Part shown: positions 15,457 to 23,657 of the stretch, in pieces
How the letters are laid out: each line of letters opens with the position of its first letter
Numbering within the stretch: the stretch's first letter is position 1
DNA from: an uncultured bacterium
GTDB taxonomy: Bacteria; Bacillota; Clostridia; Oscillospirales; Acutalibacteraceae
Direction: 5' to 3'
DNA: 37,766 bases
Assembly: GCA_905215055.1 (NCBI GenBank)
Contig: CAJMOH010000026.1
Span: 1-37,766 of the forward strand
Program-made: the position numbers and the translations under genes
Notes under the pieces: model-generated
The model's database searches: none
Told to the model about the DNA's origin: nothing
Seen by the model: the letters and a program-made list of their open reading frames with translations, nothing else

Positions 15457-16674
15457 TCACAGGTTAAAGCCGTCTGTGATACCATGTAAACGAGAGGTGT
15501 CCTTTTTAACGTAGTACAACTCGGTAATCTGCGAGGTGGAGTGCCCCAGCAGGTCAGCCACCTGGCGTGGCGTTAGGGATTTATTGGTGCCGTCCTCTTG
15601 TTTTATGCCATTCACCAGATTGGATGCAAACGTGTGCCGCAAACTGTGCAGGCCCTTTTTCTCAATTCCTGCTGCCGCCAGGATACGGTAATAACGCTTG
15701 CGGAAATTCACCGGCCGGGTGTAGTTGCCATGCTCATCCGGCACCAGAGGTGTGTCCTCACCGAAGTAGGCTTCCTGCCGTAAATCTTTTATCATGGCGA
15801 TGGCGGTGTCGTTGAGGGGCACACTTCGCTTGCTGGTGGCGGACTTCAGCTTGCCAACTTTCACGTCCCGGCCTGGCTCAGCCTGCAGGCCGTCCCGCCG
15901 CCAGACCTCTTTTACCCCTCTTTCGAGATGCAAAACCCGACGCTCCAAGTCAATGTCACTGTTGAAGAGGCCCAGGAGTTCCCCCGTCCGCACGCCTGTG
16001 TTAAGCATGAGGATGTAGGCCGCGGCTTGCTGATATTTGCGCTTACCGTTTGCAAATGTGGAGAATGCTTCTCGCTTGAACTTGGCAATCTCCGTTGTCG
16101 TAAACACAGTGACAGTTTCTTGCTCAGGTAAACACTCCTTGTCTTGAGCCGCCAGGAAGTTGGCCTTCTTCATCATAGGCACCGATTGCATGGGGTTCTT
16201 TTGGATGAACCCTTCTTCCGTAAGGTAGCGGAAATACTCATTCAACAGGATATGGACTTTCTTCACTCTGGTGTAGGCGTAGCCCTCCTCCATCCAATGG
16301 TTGAGGACGGATTTTAGGTCAGCGGCGGTAATGTCGCTCACGATTTTCTCTCCGATGAGTGGGAACACCTGGTGCTGGGCGGTACATTCCAGTCGGTCAT
16401 AGGTTGTCCGCTCCACCGACGGGAACTTGAAAACCTGGAGCCAACGGGTGAGACTGTCCTTGAGAGTTTTCTGTGACTCGTCCGAGTTACGCACCTCGGC
16501 GTTGAACTGGGCGATGTAGCTAGTGATCTTCTGCTGGGCCTCCGTTTTCGTTTTGCTGGAGAACACTTTGCGGCGCTTGATCCCTTGCTCGTCAAAGTAC
16601 CAGATCACACTTTGCCAGCGGCCATCAGTTCGGCGAAAGACGTTGCCGTTAGTGGTCAATCTCTTTTTTGGCAT
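15457..16674 (-). CDS. Tyrosine recombinase/integrase of element B
   Basis: This is a 405-residue phage-type integrase. It has an N-terminal arm-binding AP2-like region (NVFRRTDGRWQSVIWYFDEQG), a SAM-like core-binding domain (~70-170) and a C-terminal catalytic domain with Arg ~229 (TGVRTGELLGL), the Lys region (SKRSVPL), HSLRH (~343-347), LGHS (~375-379) and the tyrosine in ELYYVK (~387/388). I chose MPKKRLTTNG, which follows GGAGG and matches the start of the copy at 32119; the frame is open for 24 more codons upstream. It should excise and insert the element at the tRNA-Trp 3' end next to its stop codon. By eye it is more than 85-90% identical to the second integrase. Confidence 0.95.
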   Translation of the reverse strand: MPKKRLTTNGNVFRRTDGRWQSVIWYFDEQGIKRRKVFSSKTKTEAQQKITSYIAQFNAEVRNSDESQKTLKDSLTRWLQVFKFPSVERTTYDRLECTAQHQVFPLIGEKIVSDITAADLKSVLNHWMEEGYAYTRVKKVHILLNEYFRYLTEEGFIQKNPMQSVPMMKKANFLAAQDKECLPEQETVTVFTTTEIAKFKREAFSTFANGKRKYQQAAAYILMLNTGVRTGELLGLFNSDIDLERRVLHLERGVKEVWRRDGLQAEPGRDVKVGKLKSATSKRSVPLNDTAIAMIKDLRQEAYFGEDTPLVPDEHGNYTRPVNFRKRYYRILAAAGIEKKGLHSLRHTFASNLVNGIKQEDGTNKSLTPRQVADLLGHSTSQITELYYVKKDTSRLHGITDGFNL

Positions 16675-17050
16675 GGTTGGTGGTTCCTCCTTTCGGGTTG
16701 TTTTATCAACCACCAACACTACCGTATAGCGCCTGCCTATGTCCACCCCTAGTTTTCAAATCGGGCGGAGAAAAATCGCCCCACCTTTTGGTGGACTTAC
16801 ACCTGCCTGGGGCGGGGAGTTTTCACAGGCCTATTCTTTGTTTAGCAACGCAGTTTTTGAGGTGGCCTTGGCTGAGTAGGGGCGGAGAAAAAAGAGGGGG
16901 GACCGGAGGGCTCTCCCCCGCACAAAGTGCACGGCGGACAGCCGGGCGCTCTGCTTGCCCTGCTGATAGCAGGAAATTGCCGCAACCCCTATCGTGACAC
17001 CGTAGAGAATGGCTCTACACTGGGAATTTTCGGCATCCACGCCCCACGGC

Positions 17051-17173
17051 TTTACCCCAAGGCCCAGAATCTGACCCCTATTTTTTGAGATTTTGACCCC
17101 TTCCAAAAATCCCGGAGCGACCGGCTCTGCCGGGCGCTGTGAGCCGGGTGTGGGGCGGTTCACCGACCCACAC
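17051..17173. other. Iteron-like boxes and paired hairpins, copy B
   Basis: Boxes TTTACCCC (17051), CTGACCCC (17071) and TTGACCCC (17093) keep the 20/22-bp spacing despite base changes in the first two. The hairpins CCGGCTC/GAGCCGG (17121-17147) and GTGTGGG/CCCACAC (17148-17173) are unchanged. Confidence 0.6.
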
Positions 17174-17450
17174 CCTTTAACCTGCTCTTTTTTCACGCCC
17201 TATCTCCACTGCTTAATGTTTCAGCAATGCAGGCTGTCCTCAGCCCTCTCCAATCCAGCCTTTGAGTGGAGTGAAATTCCGCTTTTCATTGAGGCCATCC
17301 CGTGCCTCACTGCGCTGCCTTTGCAGGCCCGCCTGGGTCTGCTTTTTCTTTTTCTGCTTATCCCCAGCTTTTCTCAGCCACCTCTCTGAGTGGAGGCGAA
17401 ACCAGTTTTCTCTTACCTGGGGTTGGCCGCTGCCCCCAGATTCGCCCACA

Positions 17451-17555
17451 ACTGCCCCACACAGCTTCAACGGGGCCTGTTTGGGGTTTCGCTGGTGCGT
17501 TCCCCTACCCGGCCCCCCAAGCCGCACACAACGGCACACAGAGTCGAGTTTGGTT
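17451..17555. repeat. ~110-bp element repeat, unit 2
   Basis: The first of two units in element B, about 199 bp before unit 3. It shares the CCCCACACAGCTTCAACGGG start and the GAGTCGAGTTTGG end with unit 1 in element A. Confidence 0.6.
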
Positions 17556-17649
17556 TTTCTTGCCAGAACGAACTTACCCCTCTTCCTAAAGGGGGAGGGG
17601 CTGGGTATCGCCTTTCTTGGGTTCGCTGGGTTTGCCCTGCTCGTCCACA

Positions 17650-17754
17650 ACTGGCTCACACGTCTCCAACAGGGCCTGTCTGGTGCTGCGCTGGTATCAT
17701 TCCTACCTGCCCCCCAAAATTGCACACAGGGCCTTACAGGGGCATGCTTGGTTT
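17650..17754. repeat. ~110-bp element repeat, unit 3
   Basis: A more diverged unit that ends right at the stop codon of the helix-turn-helix gene. The same position is held by unit 4 (32879-32984) in element C. Confidence 0.55.
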
Positions 17755-18146
17755 CACAGTCGTTTCCTGGTGCGCTTCTTTTGCGGCAGTCCCGCCAACT
17801 GGCATTCCAAGTGGCAATTGACCGCCTCATGAATGAGCAAAATCGTGTAAAGCAGCGTCCCGTTTCTCGCAGTTCCATCCAATGTCCACACGGTAGTCGG
17901 CAGGGTTTCGATGAGATGCTTGTCCTCCAGTTGGGTAATGTACTTCCGCACCGTATTGGGACTCGTGCCGGTGCGCTCCCCGATTTTGCGAAAGCTAGGA
18001 TAGCAAACGTGTGCCTCTCTGTCCTCGCAAAACAGCAGGTAAGCGTACACGGCGATCTCCCCGGCGCTCAATCCCAGCGTGAAGATCTCGTTGGGCAGAA
18101 GAAAAAATCCGCCCTGCTGTGGTTTTCTCTTGCAAGTTCGCTTCAT
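17754..18146 (-). CDS. Element helix-turn-helix protein (winged-helix, replication-initiator-like)
   Basis: This 130-residue basic protein starts MKRTCKRKP and has a winged-helix core: FFLLPNEIFTLGLSAGEIAV, a YPSFRKIGERTGTSPNTVRK recognition helix, then KYITQLEDKHLIETLP. Proteins like this are common on Clostridia plasmids and integrative elements near replication or control regions, and the start resembles N-terminal parts of plasmid RepA-like proteins. It is the only intact copy in the window; element A keeps a C-terminal remnant and element C a frameshifted copy. Because it always accompanies the TTGACCCC boxes, it is the best candidate for the protein that binds them (inference). Confidence 0.75.
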   Translation of the reverse strand: MKRTCKRKPQQGGFFLLPNEIFTLGLSAGEIAVYAYLLFCEDREAHVCYPSFRKIGERTGTSPNTVRKYITQLEDKHLIETLPTTVWTLDGTARNGTLLYTILLIHEAVNCHLECQLAGLPQKKRTRKRL

Positions 18147-18254
18147 ATTTTTTCAGCCGGCCTCCTTCCCGTTTTTCAAATTTCGTTTTGCGAAGCCTTT
18201 TTTGTCTAAGCGACTCAACTTTTGCGTGGGGGCAGGCCCTCTTTTTCGGGTACG

Positions 18255-18285
18255 CAAAAGGCCAGGATTGCTCCCGGCCTCCGCA
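18255..18285 (-). terminator. Hairpin at chassis/cargo border, element B
   Basis: AGGCCAGGA and TCCCGGCCT can pair with minor mismatch. The matching place in element C (33482-33512) has a cleaner hairpin. Similarity between elements stops just after it, at about 18292. Confidence 0.5.
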
Positions 18286-18292
18286 TAAAAAT

Positions 18293-18469
18293 TCAGTTTT
18301 TCACCAGGTCCTGGTCAAACCGCATCAGGATACTTGCCGCCTAGGCGCGGATGGCGGTACCTGCCGCAATGACCTCCATAACCTTGTCCTTCTTCCGTTT
18401 GGCTTCTTCCACGCTCAGAAAACTCCGCTTGGTGGGCGCCACGCCCAACACGATGTGCTGTTTTCTCAT
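18293..18469 (-). pseudogene. Chimera: sugar-isomerase N-terminus joined to SLH-protein tail
   Basis: An ATG (18467-18469) overlaps the PfkB stop codon as ATGA. It opens a frame whose first ~33 residues (KQHIVLGVAPTKRSFLSVEE and on) resemble the N-terminus of L-fucose/arabinose isomerase-like proteins (COG2407 type; my identification from memory). Within the frame it becomes AAGTAIRA, then an amber TAG (18341-18343), then AASILMRFDQDLVKN and a stop at 18293. That tail matches the end of the S-layer homology protein at the right edge of the window (RAQAASILMQFD). So an isomerase gene was cut and joined to an SLH gene end. Confidence 0.7.
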
Positions 18470-19428
18470 AGCTGCAATTTCCTCCCGTAAAATTCCACAC
18501 GCTGGTCGATCTCTGTGTAGTCGATCTCGCCTGTCTGTAAGTACTTCTGCACGGTGTCCCAGTCCGGGATGCCCGCCCGGCCCCCGATGCGGGTGCATTT
18601 GATACAGGACACCCCCGTGGCCAGCCGCGCGGCCTCCTTGGGGAGCAGACCTCGCAACAGGCCTACCACATAAGCCCCGTGGAACACGTCCCCGGCGCCC
18701 ACGGTGTCCACGACTGGCATCTGGAAAGAGGGTACTTCAAAATACCCATCCTCCGGGCTATACCCCACGCATCCCTTGGGTCCCAAGGTAAAGATGACGA
18801 TGGACGGCCCTTTTTCACATAGGAACCTGCAGTTCTTCTCGTACTCCAGGTCCCGGAACAGGGCGTGATAGAAAAACTCGGACCCGATAAACACATCGAT
18901 GAGTCCGATGTTCTCCATCATCTCCGAGGAGTAGCTGTCCGCGTCTACGATTACCCCGGCGCCTGCCGCCTTGGCACGGCGCAGGGCCTCCAGCGAGACC
19001 GCCGTCACATGGGAGATGAAGAACCATTGGCAGTCCTCCAATATCTCCTGATCCAGCTCCTCAAAAGTCGGCGGCTGAGCCGTCCCGCGCCGGTACACGA
19101 TGGTGCGCCCGTTGGTCTCCCGGTCGCTGATGACGATGGACAGGGACGTGGTCTCCCCCTCCCGCACCTTCATCCCGCTGACGTCGATGCCGTGGCGCTC
19201 AAAGTCCCGGATGCAGAACTGCCCGTAGTCGTCGCTGCCCACCGCGCCCATCATGGCGCACTTGGCTCCCAGGCGGGCGCAGGCCACCATCCCGGAGGCC
19301 ACCTTCCCGCCGCCCTGCCAGCTCATGGCCCGCACCCCTGTGCCCCCGTTGGGCTTGGGGAACACGTCCACGTTCACCGCCAGGTCCACGCAGGGCATGT
19401 CGTACCCTGCCACTTCATACCGTTTCAA
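18466..19428 (-). CDS. PfkB family sugar kinase
   Basis: This 320-residue ribokinase-fold kinase has an N-terminal GGTGVRAMSWQGGGKVASGM region that binds sugar. The ATP and catalytic motif DTVGAGDVFHGAY lies near residue 240, with its Asp as base. The start codon is TTG (19426-19428), seven bases after GGAGG; no ATG fits. It should phosphorylate the sugar released by the GH32-like enzymes, plausibly fructose or a related ketose, before cleavage by the class II aldolase encoded 36 bp upstream. Its stop overlaps the next start (ATGA), which suggests translational coupling to the now truncated isomerase. Confidence 0.88.
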   Translation of the reverse strand: MKRYEVAGYDMPCVDLAVNVDVFPKPNGGTGVRAMSWQGGGKVASGMVACARLGAKCAMMGAVGSDDYGQFCIRDFERHGIDVSGMKVREGETTSLSIVISDRETNGRTIVYRRGTAQPPTFEELDQEILEDCQWFFISHVTAVSLEALRRAKAAGAGVIVDADSYSSEMMENIGLIDVFIGSEFFYHALFRDLEYEKNCRFLCEKGPSIVIFTLGPKGCVGYSPEDGYFEVPSFQMPVVDTVGAGDVFHGAYVVGLLRGLLPKEAARLATGVSCIKCTRIGGRAGIPDWDTVQKYLQTGEIDYTEIDQRVEFYGRKLQL

Positions 19429-19464
19429 CTCAATTCCTCCCCAAGACCCCCACTGGGTCTTCTT

Positions 19465-20319
19465 TTAAAATGCAACCTTGTTGGGGTTTAGCAGCCGCAT
19501 CTTCCCCCGCACAAACTCGATGGCGTCCTCCGCCGCCGCGTTCATCAGGCCGAACAGGTTCCCCTTGGCCTCTCCCGCGGCCACCTGCTTCTCCACGCTG
19601 GCGTAGCAGGCCCGGAAGTACTCCGTGGCGATGTTGAACTTGCTCATCCCCAGCCGCACGCTCTCCTGCAGCTGCTCGTGGGGGATGTCCGAGCACCCGT
19701 GGAGCACCAGCGGGATGGGCAGCGCTTTCCGCAGCGCGGCGATCCGCTCAAAGTCCAGGTTGGGCGTTTGGACGTAGGCCCCGTGGGCGTTGCCCACCGC
19801 CACCGCCAGGGACCCGCACCCGGTCCGCTCCACGAACTCCACCGCCTGCTCCACGTTGGTGTAGTGGTCCGCGTTGACAATGTCGTCCACATTTGCCCCG
19901 GACCCCACATGGCCCAGCTCCGCCTCCACGTCCACGTTGAACACGCCTGCCGCCTGCACCACTGCCGCGGTCAGCGCCACGTTCTCCTCATAGGGCAGGG
20001 CCGACCCGTCCACCATCACCGAGGGGAACCCGTCCCGCACGCCGCCCACAGCGATGCCGTACCCCGCCGAGTGGTCCAGGTGCACCCCGATGGGCACCTC
20101 CGACTTCTCCGCGAACTCCTTGGCGATGGCCGCCACATGCTTTAAGGCGATGTACTTCTCAAACCCCGGGTAGAACTGGATGATCACGGGGATCCGCTCC
20201 CGGCCCGCAGCCTCCGCCACCCACTTGATGGTCTCATAGTTGCACACGTTCACCGCCGCCACGCCGTAGTGGTTCTCCGTGGCGTGCCGCAGCAGGTCGT
20301 TGACCTTTACCAATGGCAT
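19465..20319 (-). CDS. Class II ketose-bisphosphate aldolase
   Basis: This 284-residue zinc aldolase of the FbaA/GatY/KbaY group shows the metal-binding motif HLDHS (~residue 83), a second block AELGHVGSG, the NAHG histidine (~173) and LHGCSDIP (~204), where fructose-bisphosphate aldolases usually read LHGGSG. It would split a ketose 1,6- or related bisphosphate into dihydroxyacetone phosphate and an aldehyde. Its place between the kinase and the reductase suggests the last step of the pathway. AAAGGAG precedes the ATG. The exact ketose (fructose, tagatose or another) cannot be read from the sequence. Confidence 0.88.
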   Translation of the reverse strand: MPLVKVNDLLRHATENHYGVAAVNVCNYETIKWVAEAAGRERIPVIIQFYPGFEKYIALKHVAAIAKEFAEKSEVPIGVHLDHSAGYGIAVGGVRDGFPSVMVDGSALPYEENVALTAAVVQAAGVFNVDVEAELGHVGSGANVDDIVNADHYTNVEQAVEFVERTGCGSLAVAVGNAHGAYVQTPNLDFERIAALRKALPIPLVLHGCSDIPHEQLQESVRLGMSKFNIATEYFRACYASVEKQVAAGEAKGNLFGLMNAAAEDAIEFVRGKMRLLNPNKVAF

Positions 20320-20338
20320 CTCAAACGACTCCTTTCTC

Positions 20339-21298
20339 TCAGTCCGCTGTGTTGGTGTTGAAGAACAGGGTGTAATGGGGCAGGCCCTCTGTGAACTCCC
20401 GGCTGGCCCGGTCGATGGCGGCGTAGTCCTCCTCTGAGAACTGCCACCCAGAGGCCTGGATATTCTCCGCCGCCTGCTTCCCGTTTTTCGCGCCCACGAT
20501 GGGCGCCGTCACACCGGGCGTCTGCAGCAGCCAGGCGATGGCACCCTGGGCCGGCGTCTTCCCGTACTTGGCGCTGATCTCCTTCAACACCTGGGTCACC
20601 TCCAGGGCGTGATCATAGTTCTCCGGCTGAAACAGGGCGGCGCGGCTGCGGCCGTCCGTGAAAGTGGCACCCTTTTGATACTTGCCAGTCAGCAGGCCCT
20701 GAGCCAAGGTGCTGTAGGGAATAACCGCGATGTCATTTTCCAAGCTGAACTTCAAAAGCTCCTCGTCGTACCGCCACAGCAGGCTGTAGCAGGGCTGGAT
20801 CACATCCACCTGCCCGTACTCCATGGCTGCCTTCATCTCCTCTAGGGAGAAGTTCGAAAGCCCGATGGCACGGATCTTCCCCGCTTTCTTCAGCTCCGTC
20901 ATGGTCTCCATCCGCTCCTGGATGCTCACTTCCTCCTCAGGGATAGGGTAGTGCAGGAAGTACACATCCAGATAGTCCGTCCCCAGGCGGGACAAGCTGT
21001 CCTCACAGGCCTTCACCATCTTATCGTGGGACATGGACGGCTTGAACACTTTGGAGATAATCTTCACCTTGTCCCGGCCGATTCGCCGGGCGGCTTCTCC
21101 CACCACCCGCTCGGAGCGCCCGCTGCCGTAGATCTCCGCCGTGTCAAAGGTGTTGACCCCGTTCTCATAGGACACCCGCAGCGCCTCCAGGGAGCTCTCG
21201 TCCTCCGTGGCCCCAAAGTAGTCCCCTCCCATGGCCCAGCACCCCAGGATAAGCTCCGATACCTTTACTCCGCTTTTACCCAGCTCTTTATAGTTCAT
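20339..21298 (-). CDS. Aldo/keto reductase
   Basis: This 319-residue TIM-barrel oxidoreductase carries the AKR tetrad: Asp and Tyr in FDTAEIYGSGRSE, Lys in KIISKVF and His in YFLHYP. The NADP(H) site appears near the end (APIVGAKNGKQ). It is similar in length and motifs to the YajO/IolS-like group. It could interconvert the released sugar or its aldehyde. It starts a sub-block (reductase, aldolase, kinase) with gaps of 19 and 36 bp. A long gap with a hairpin separates it from the binding-protein gene upstream. Confidence 0.88.
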   Translation of the reverse strand: MNYKELGKSGVKVSELILGCWAMGGDYFGATEDESSLEALRVSYENGVNTFDTAEIYGSGRSERVVGEAARRIGRDKVKIISKVFKPSMSHDKMVKACEDSLSRLGTDYLDVYFLHYPIPEEEVSIQERMETMTELKKAGKIRAIGLSNFSLEEMKAAMEYGQVDVIQPCYSLLWRYDEELLKFSLENDIAVIPYSTLAQGLLTGKYQKGATFTDGRSRAALFQPENYDHALEVTQVLKEISAKYGKTPAQGAIAWLLQTPGVTAPIVGAKNGKQAAENIQASGWQFSEEDYAAIDRASREFTEGLPHYTLFFNTNTAD

Positions 21299-21782
21299 TT
21301 CCTTTCGCTCCTCTCTTTTTTGAGCGGTCCTAGCTCTCTCCAGGCTCTTCGGTTCAGTCTCACAAATTATTTCAATTGTAAAGCGTACACATCTCTGCGG
21401 GCAGTAATACAGAGGTATTCCTTATTTTTGCTAACCACGAACACGCATGCGGGACGGCAATTCAGCTGAACAGTGTCTTTTCTCTCCCTACCCACATAGA
21501 CACACAGCAAGCTATCCGGCACATAAGCGTTACCGTTCTCTGTCACGGCAAACCTATATTCGCCCCGCTCGTTCCAAACAGTGGGTCCAGGAAGGGCAAG
21601 GTTATTTCCCACCCGCGTTTGTACGATACACTTGTTCTTCCTTGAATTTAGCGATTTCGAAATGTCAATGAAACGTTTTTAAATGCCCATTTTATGCAGA
21701 AAACCCTATCAGCCAAACATTCGCTTTGACTAATAGGGTTTCTGCTAGACGTTATCCCTATATTTTAACAAAAAGATGCATT
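21299..21782 (-). other. Intergenic region within the catabolic locus
   Basis: These 484 bp separate the reductase from the binding protein. A GTG-started frame (21367-21612, 81 codons) has a protein-like stretch (NERGEYRFAVTENGNAYVPD) and is open upstream without an ATG, but no ribosome site supports it. It may be a decayed gene. I do not see a convincing promoter for the reductase. Confidence 0.35.
21696..21745 (-). terminator. Long hairpin after the binding-protein gene
   Basis: GCAGAA(A)ACCCTAT pairs with ATAGGGTTTCTGC over 13 bp with one bulged A. The inner arms AGCCAAA and TTTGACT also nearly pair. It lies ~40 bp beyond the stop codon on the minus strand. The U-tract is poor, so partial termination or mRNA stabilisation are both possible. 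Confidence 0.55.
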
Positions 21783-23615
21783 TTACGCTGCATTATAGCG
21801 GTCCACGGCGCTCTGCCACACAGAGAGCAGATCAGCCAAACCGGCACCTTCCAGCTCACTCTGGTAGCTCTCCCAGGACTCATCGGTCACACCGTTGAGA
21901 ACCCAATCCACCACATAGCGGTCCACAATGTCGGAAATGGTGGGCTGGATTTGAGAAATGCGGGAGGACTCTTCCACAGTGAGCAGCACTTTGGGAAGCA
22001 CACTATCAGCATATTCCTCCAGGATCTCCTCCTTACCGTTGGCCTTCTGGCCCTCCAGCAGGGTGGGTGCATCGTAGCTGCATACATTCTCGTAGTAAGA
22101 GTCTTGGATAATGAAGGAACCACGGCAGGGCGTGGTGTTCTCGCGGGCGGATTCTTGGCCGTCGGCGAACTCGCCTTGAGGAAGTGCGTTGCCGTTCTCA
22201 TCGGTGGGCTTCAACAGGAAGCCGTCCTCTTCCTCCACAAATACAGAGCCTACAGCGCCCCAGTTGGAGGTGACCGCCAGCTTGGGATCCGAGTTGATGG
22301 CTTCCACCATCAGGCCGATGACATGGGGGAACTCGCAGTTGGTGGTGATGGCCGTGTTGGAAGTGTCTTGCAGCTCGGAGTAATTCAGGCGAAAACCGGT
22401 GCTGCCGCTCTCCCCCTTCAAACGAGGCAGGGAATCATACTGATTGCGGACTTCAATATTGTTGATAGAAGCCTTCCCTCCCCAAGTGCTGAAAGAGCCA
22501 ACCGTGGCCACATCCTGCTTTAACAGGGAGTTTTCAAAAGACAAACTGGTGTCCGCCTCAAAAGATCCGTTCCAGATCAAGCCTTCGTTCCACAGCATAT
22601 TGAAAAACTCTGCGGTCTTCCGAAAAGCCTCATCAGTAGCGGAGAATGCAACCTTACCTTCCTCATCCAGATAGAGATGGTCGGCATAATTGTTACCGCC
22701 GCAGTAGGAGTCCGCCTGGCCAAAGCAGCCAGTAAAACGATAGAACAAATCATTCGATCCAAAAGTGTCATGGGCGCCGAACTGAACAGCTAAGGGGGTC
22801 TCATCCGCTTCCCCGTTGCCATTGAGATCTCCAGCGTCTCGGAAAGCTTTCAAAACCTCCACGTACTCATCTACAGTGGTAGGCATATCCATGCCAACCT
22901 TTTCCAGCCAATCGGCGTTGATCTCGAAGGGGCCTGGGGTAAGCACCAGACCTTGCATCTCCTCAATGTAGGGGAAGCCGTAGATGTGGCCGTCGGGAGC
23001 GGTGGCGATTTTCCGGTACTCCTCTTTGCTTTCTAACAATGCCTTATAGCTGGGCATATAGTTGTCGATGATATCCTCTGTGGGGATAAATACGCCCTGG
23101 TCGGAATACTGAATAACAAAGTTGCTGGACTGGCCGTCCACAAAGTTCCAGAAACAGTCGGGCAGCTGGTCGCCGCCGGCGGACAGGGTCAGATTGATCT
23201 TCTCGGCGACGCCATCGTAGGGCACATCCTGCCATTCAAAGCGGATACCGGTAAGTTCTTCCCACTCTTTCACCATGGCCAGCTCGGTAACAGGCCGGGT
23301 GCGGCTTCCGGTGTAGTGGACAAACATACTGATCTTCCCATACTTTTCTTCAAAGGCATCGGGATCGGGGATGATGGGCATGGTGCCGTCCAGGTTGATT
23401 AAGCCCAGGCTTACGGCCTCCTTCTCCTGGTCGGTCAAACCGGGGTATTGGGTCTCGTCCACCTCCGCAGCGGAGCTGTTGGAAACGCTGGAATCACCGG
23501 CTGCGCTGGAAGTTCCGCCGGATGAGGTGGAAGAGTCACCGCCTCCGCCGCAGCCGGCAAGGCTTGCTACCAGCAGACTGAGCGTCAGGCACATGGCCAA
23601 CAAACGTTTTTTCAT
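21783..23615 (-). CDS. Extracellular solute-binding lipoprotein of sugar ABC importer
   Basis: This 610-residue protein has a clear lipoprotein signal: MKKRLLAMCLTLSLL, then lipobox SLAGC (~residue 22), then a Gly/Ser-rich linker. The remainder is a large cluster-D type binding domain like those paired with LplB/LplC permeases, whose genes lie directly upstream. It contains DLNGNGEADETPL, a calcium-binding-loop-like stretch common in this family. It is much longer than the element A binding protein (523) and not closely similar. GGAGG precedes the ATG. The ligand is probably a fructan-type or other oligosaccharide cut by the two GH32-like enzymes. Confidence 0.9.
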   Translation of the reverse strand: MKKRLLAMCLTLSLLVASLAGCGGGGDSSTSSGGTSSAAGDSSVSNSSAAEVDETQYPGLTDQEKEAVSLGLINLDGTMPIIPDPDAFEEKYGKISMFVHYTGSRTRPVTELAMVKEWEELTGIRFEWQDVPYDGVAEKINLTLSAGGDQLPDCFWNFVDGQSSNFVIQYSDQGVFIPTEDIIDNYMPSYKALLESKEEYRKIATAPDGHIYGFPYIEEMQGLVLTPGPFEINADWLEKVGMDMPTTVDEYVEVLKAFRDAGDLNGNGEADETPLAVQFGAHDTFGSNDLFYRFTGCFGQADSYCGGNNYADHLYLDEEGKVAFSATDEAFRKTAEFFNMLWNEGLIWNGSFEADTSLSFENSLLKQDVATVGSFSTWGGKASINNIEVRNQYDSLPRLKGESGSTGFRLNYSELQDTSNTAITTNCEFPHVIGLMVEAINSDPKLAVTSNWGAVGSVFVEEEDGFLLKPTDENGNALPQGEFADGQESARENTTPCRGSFIIQDSYYENVCSYDAPTLLEGQKANGKEEILEEYADSVLPKVLLTVEESSRISQIQPTISDIVDRYVVDWVLNGVTDESWESYQSELEGAGLADLLSVWQSAVDRYNAA

Positions 23616-23657
23616 TGTTTTTTCCTCCTTGCAAAAAAGGTTTTCTATCCTTCCTAC

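Larger units (their letters stand above)
16740..17753. repeat. Conserved element noncoding block, copy B
   Basis: About 1 kb lies between the integrase start and the helix-turn-helix stop. It begins with CCCCTAGTTTTC and a CGCCCCA/TGGGGCG hairpin (~16770-16815), conserved at 32174-32250. The segment shared with 1-540 follows, with iteron-like boxes, two hairpins and two ~105-bp repeat units. Open frames here (for example 16831-17196 and 17240-17878 on the minus strand) are long but low-complexity and not conserved in phase in the other copies. I list no gene. Confidence 0.7.

Noticed and set aside
15046..15460. Minus-strand open frames over the att A/B site (contain DLNPRHAVLE or GLEPSARGFGV)
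   Set aside because: These are antisense translations of the tRNA-Trp 3' half and its surroundings, a common spurious annotation. The same text arises at 30216-30886 for the same reason.
17240..17878. 212-residue minus-strand frame
   Set aside because: It overlaps the HTH gene in another frame, is rich in Lys/Arg/Gln runs, and is not in phase in the other element copies.
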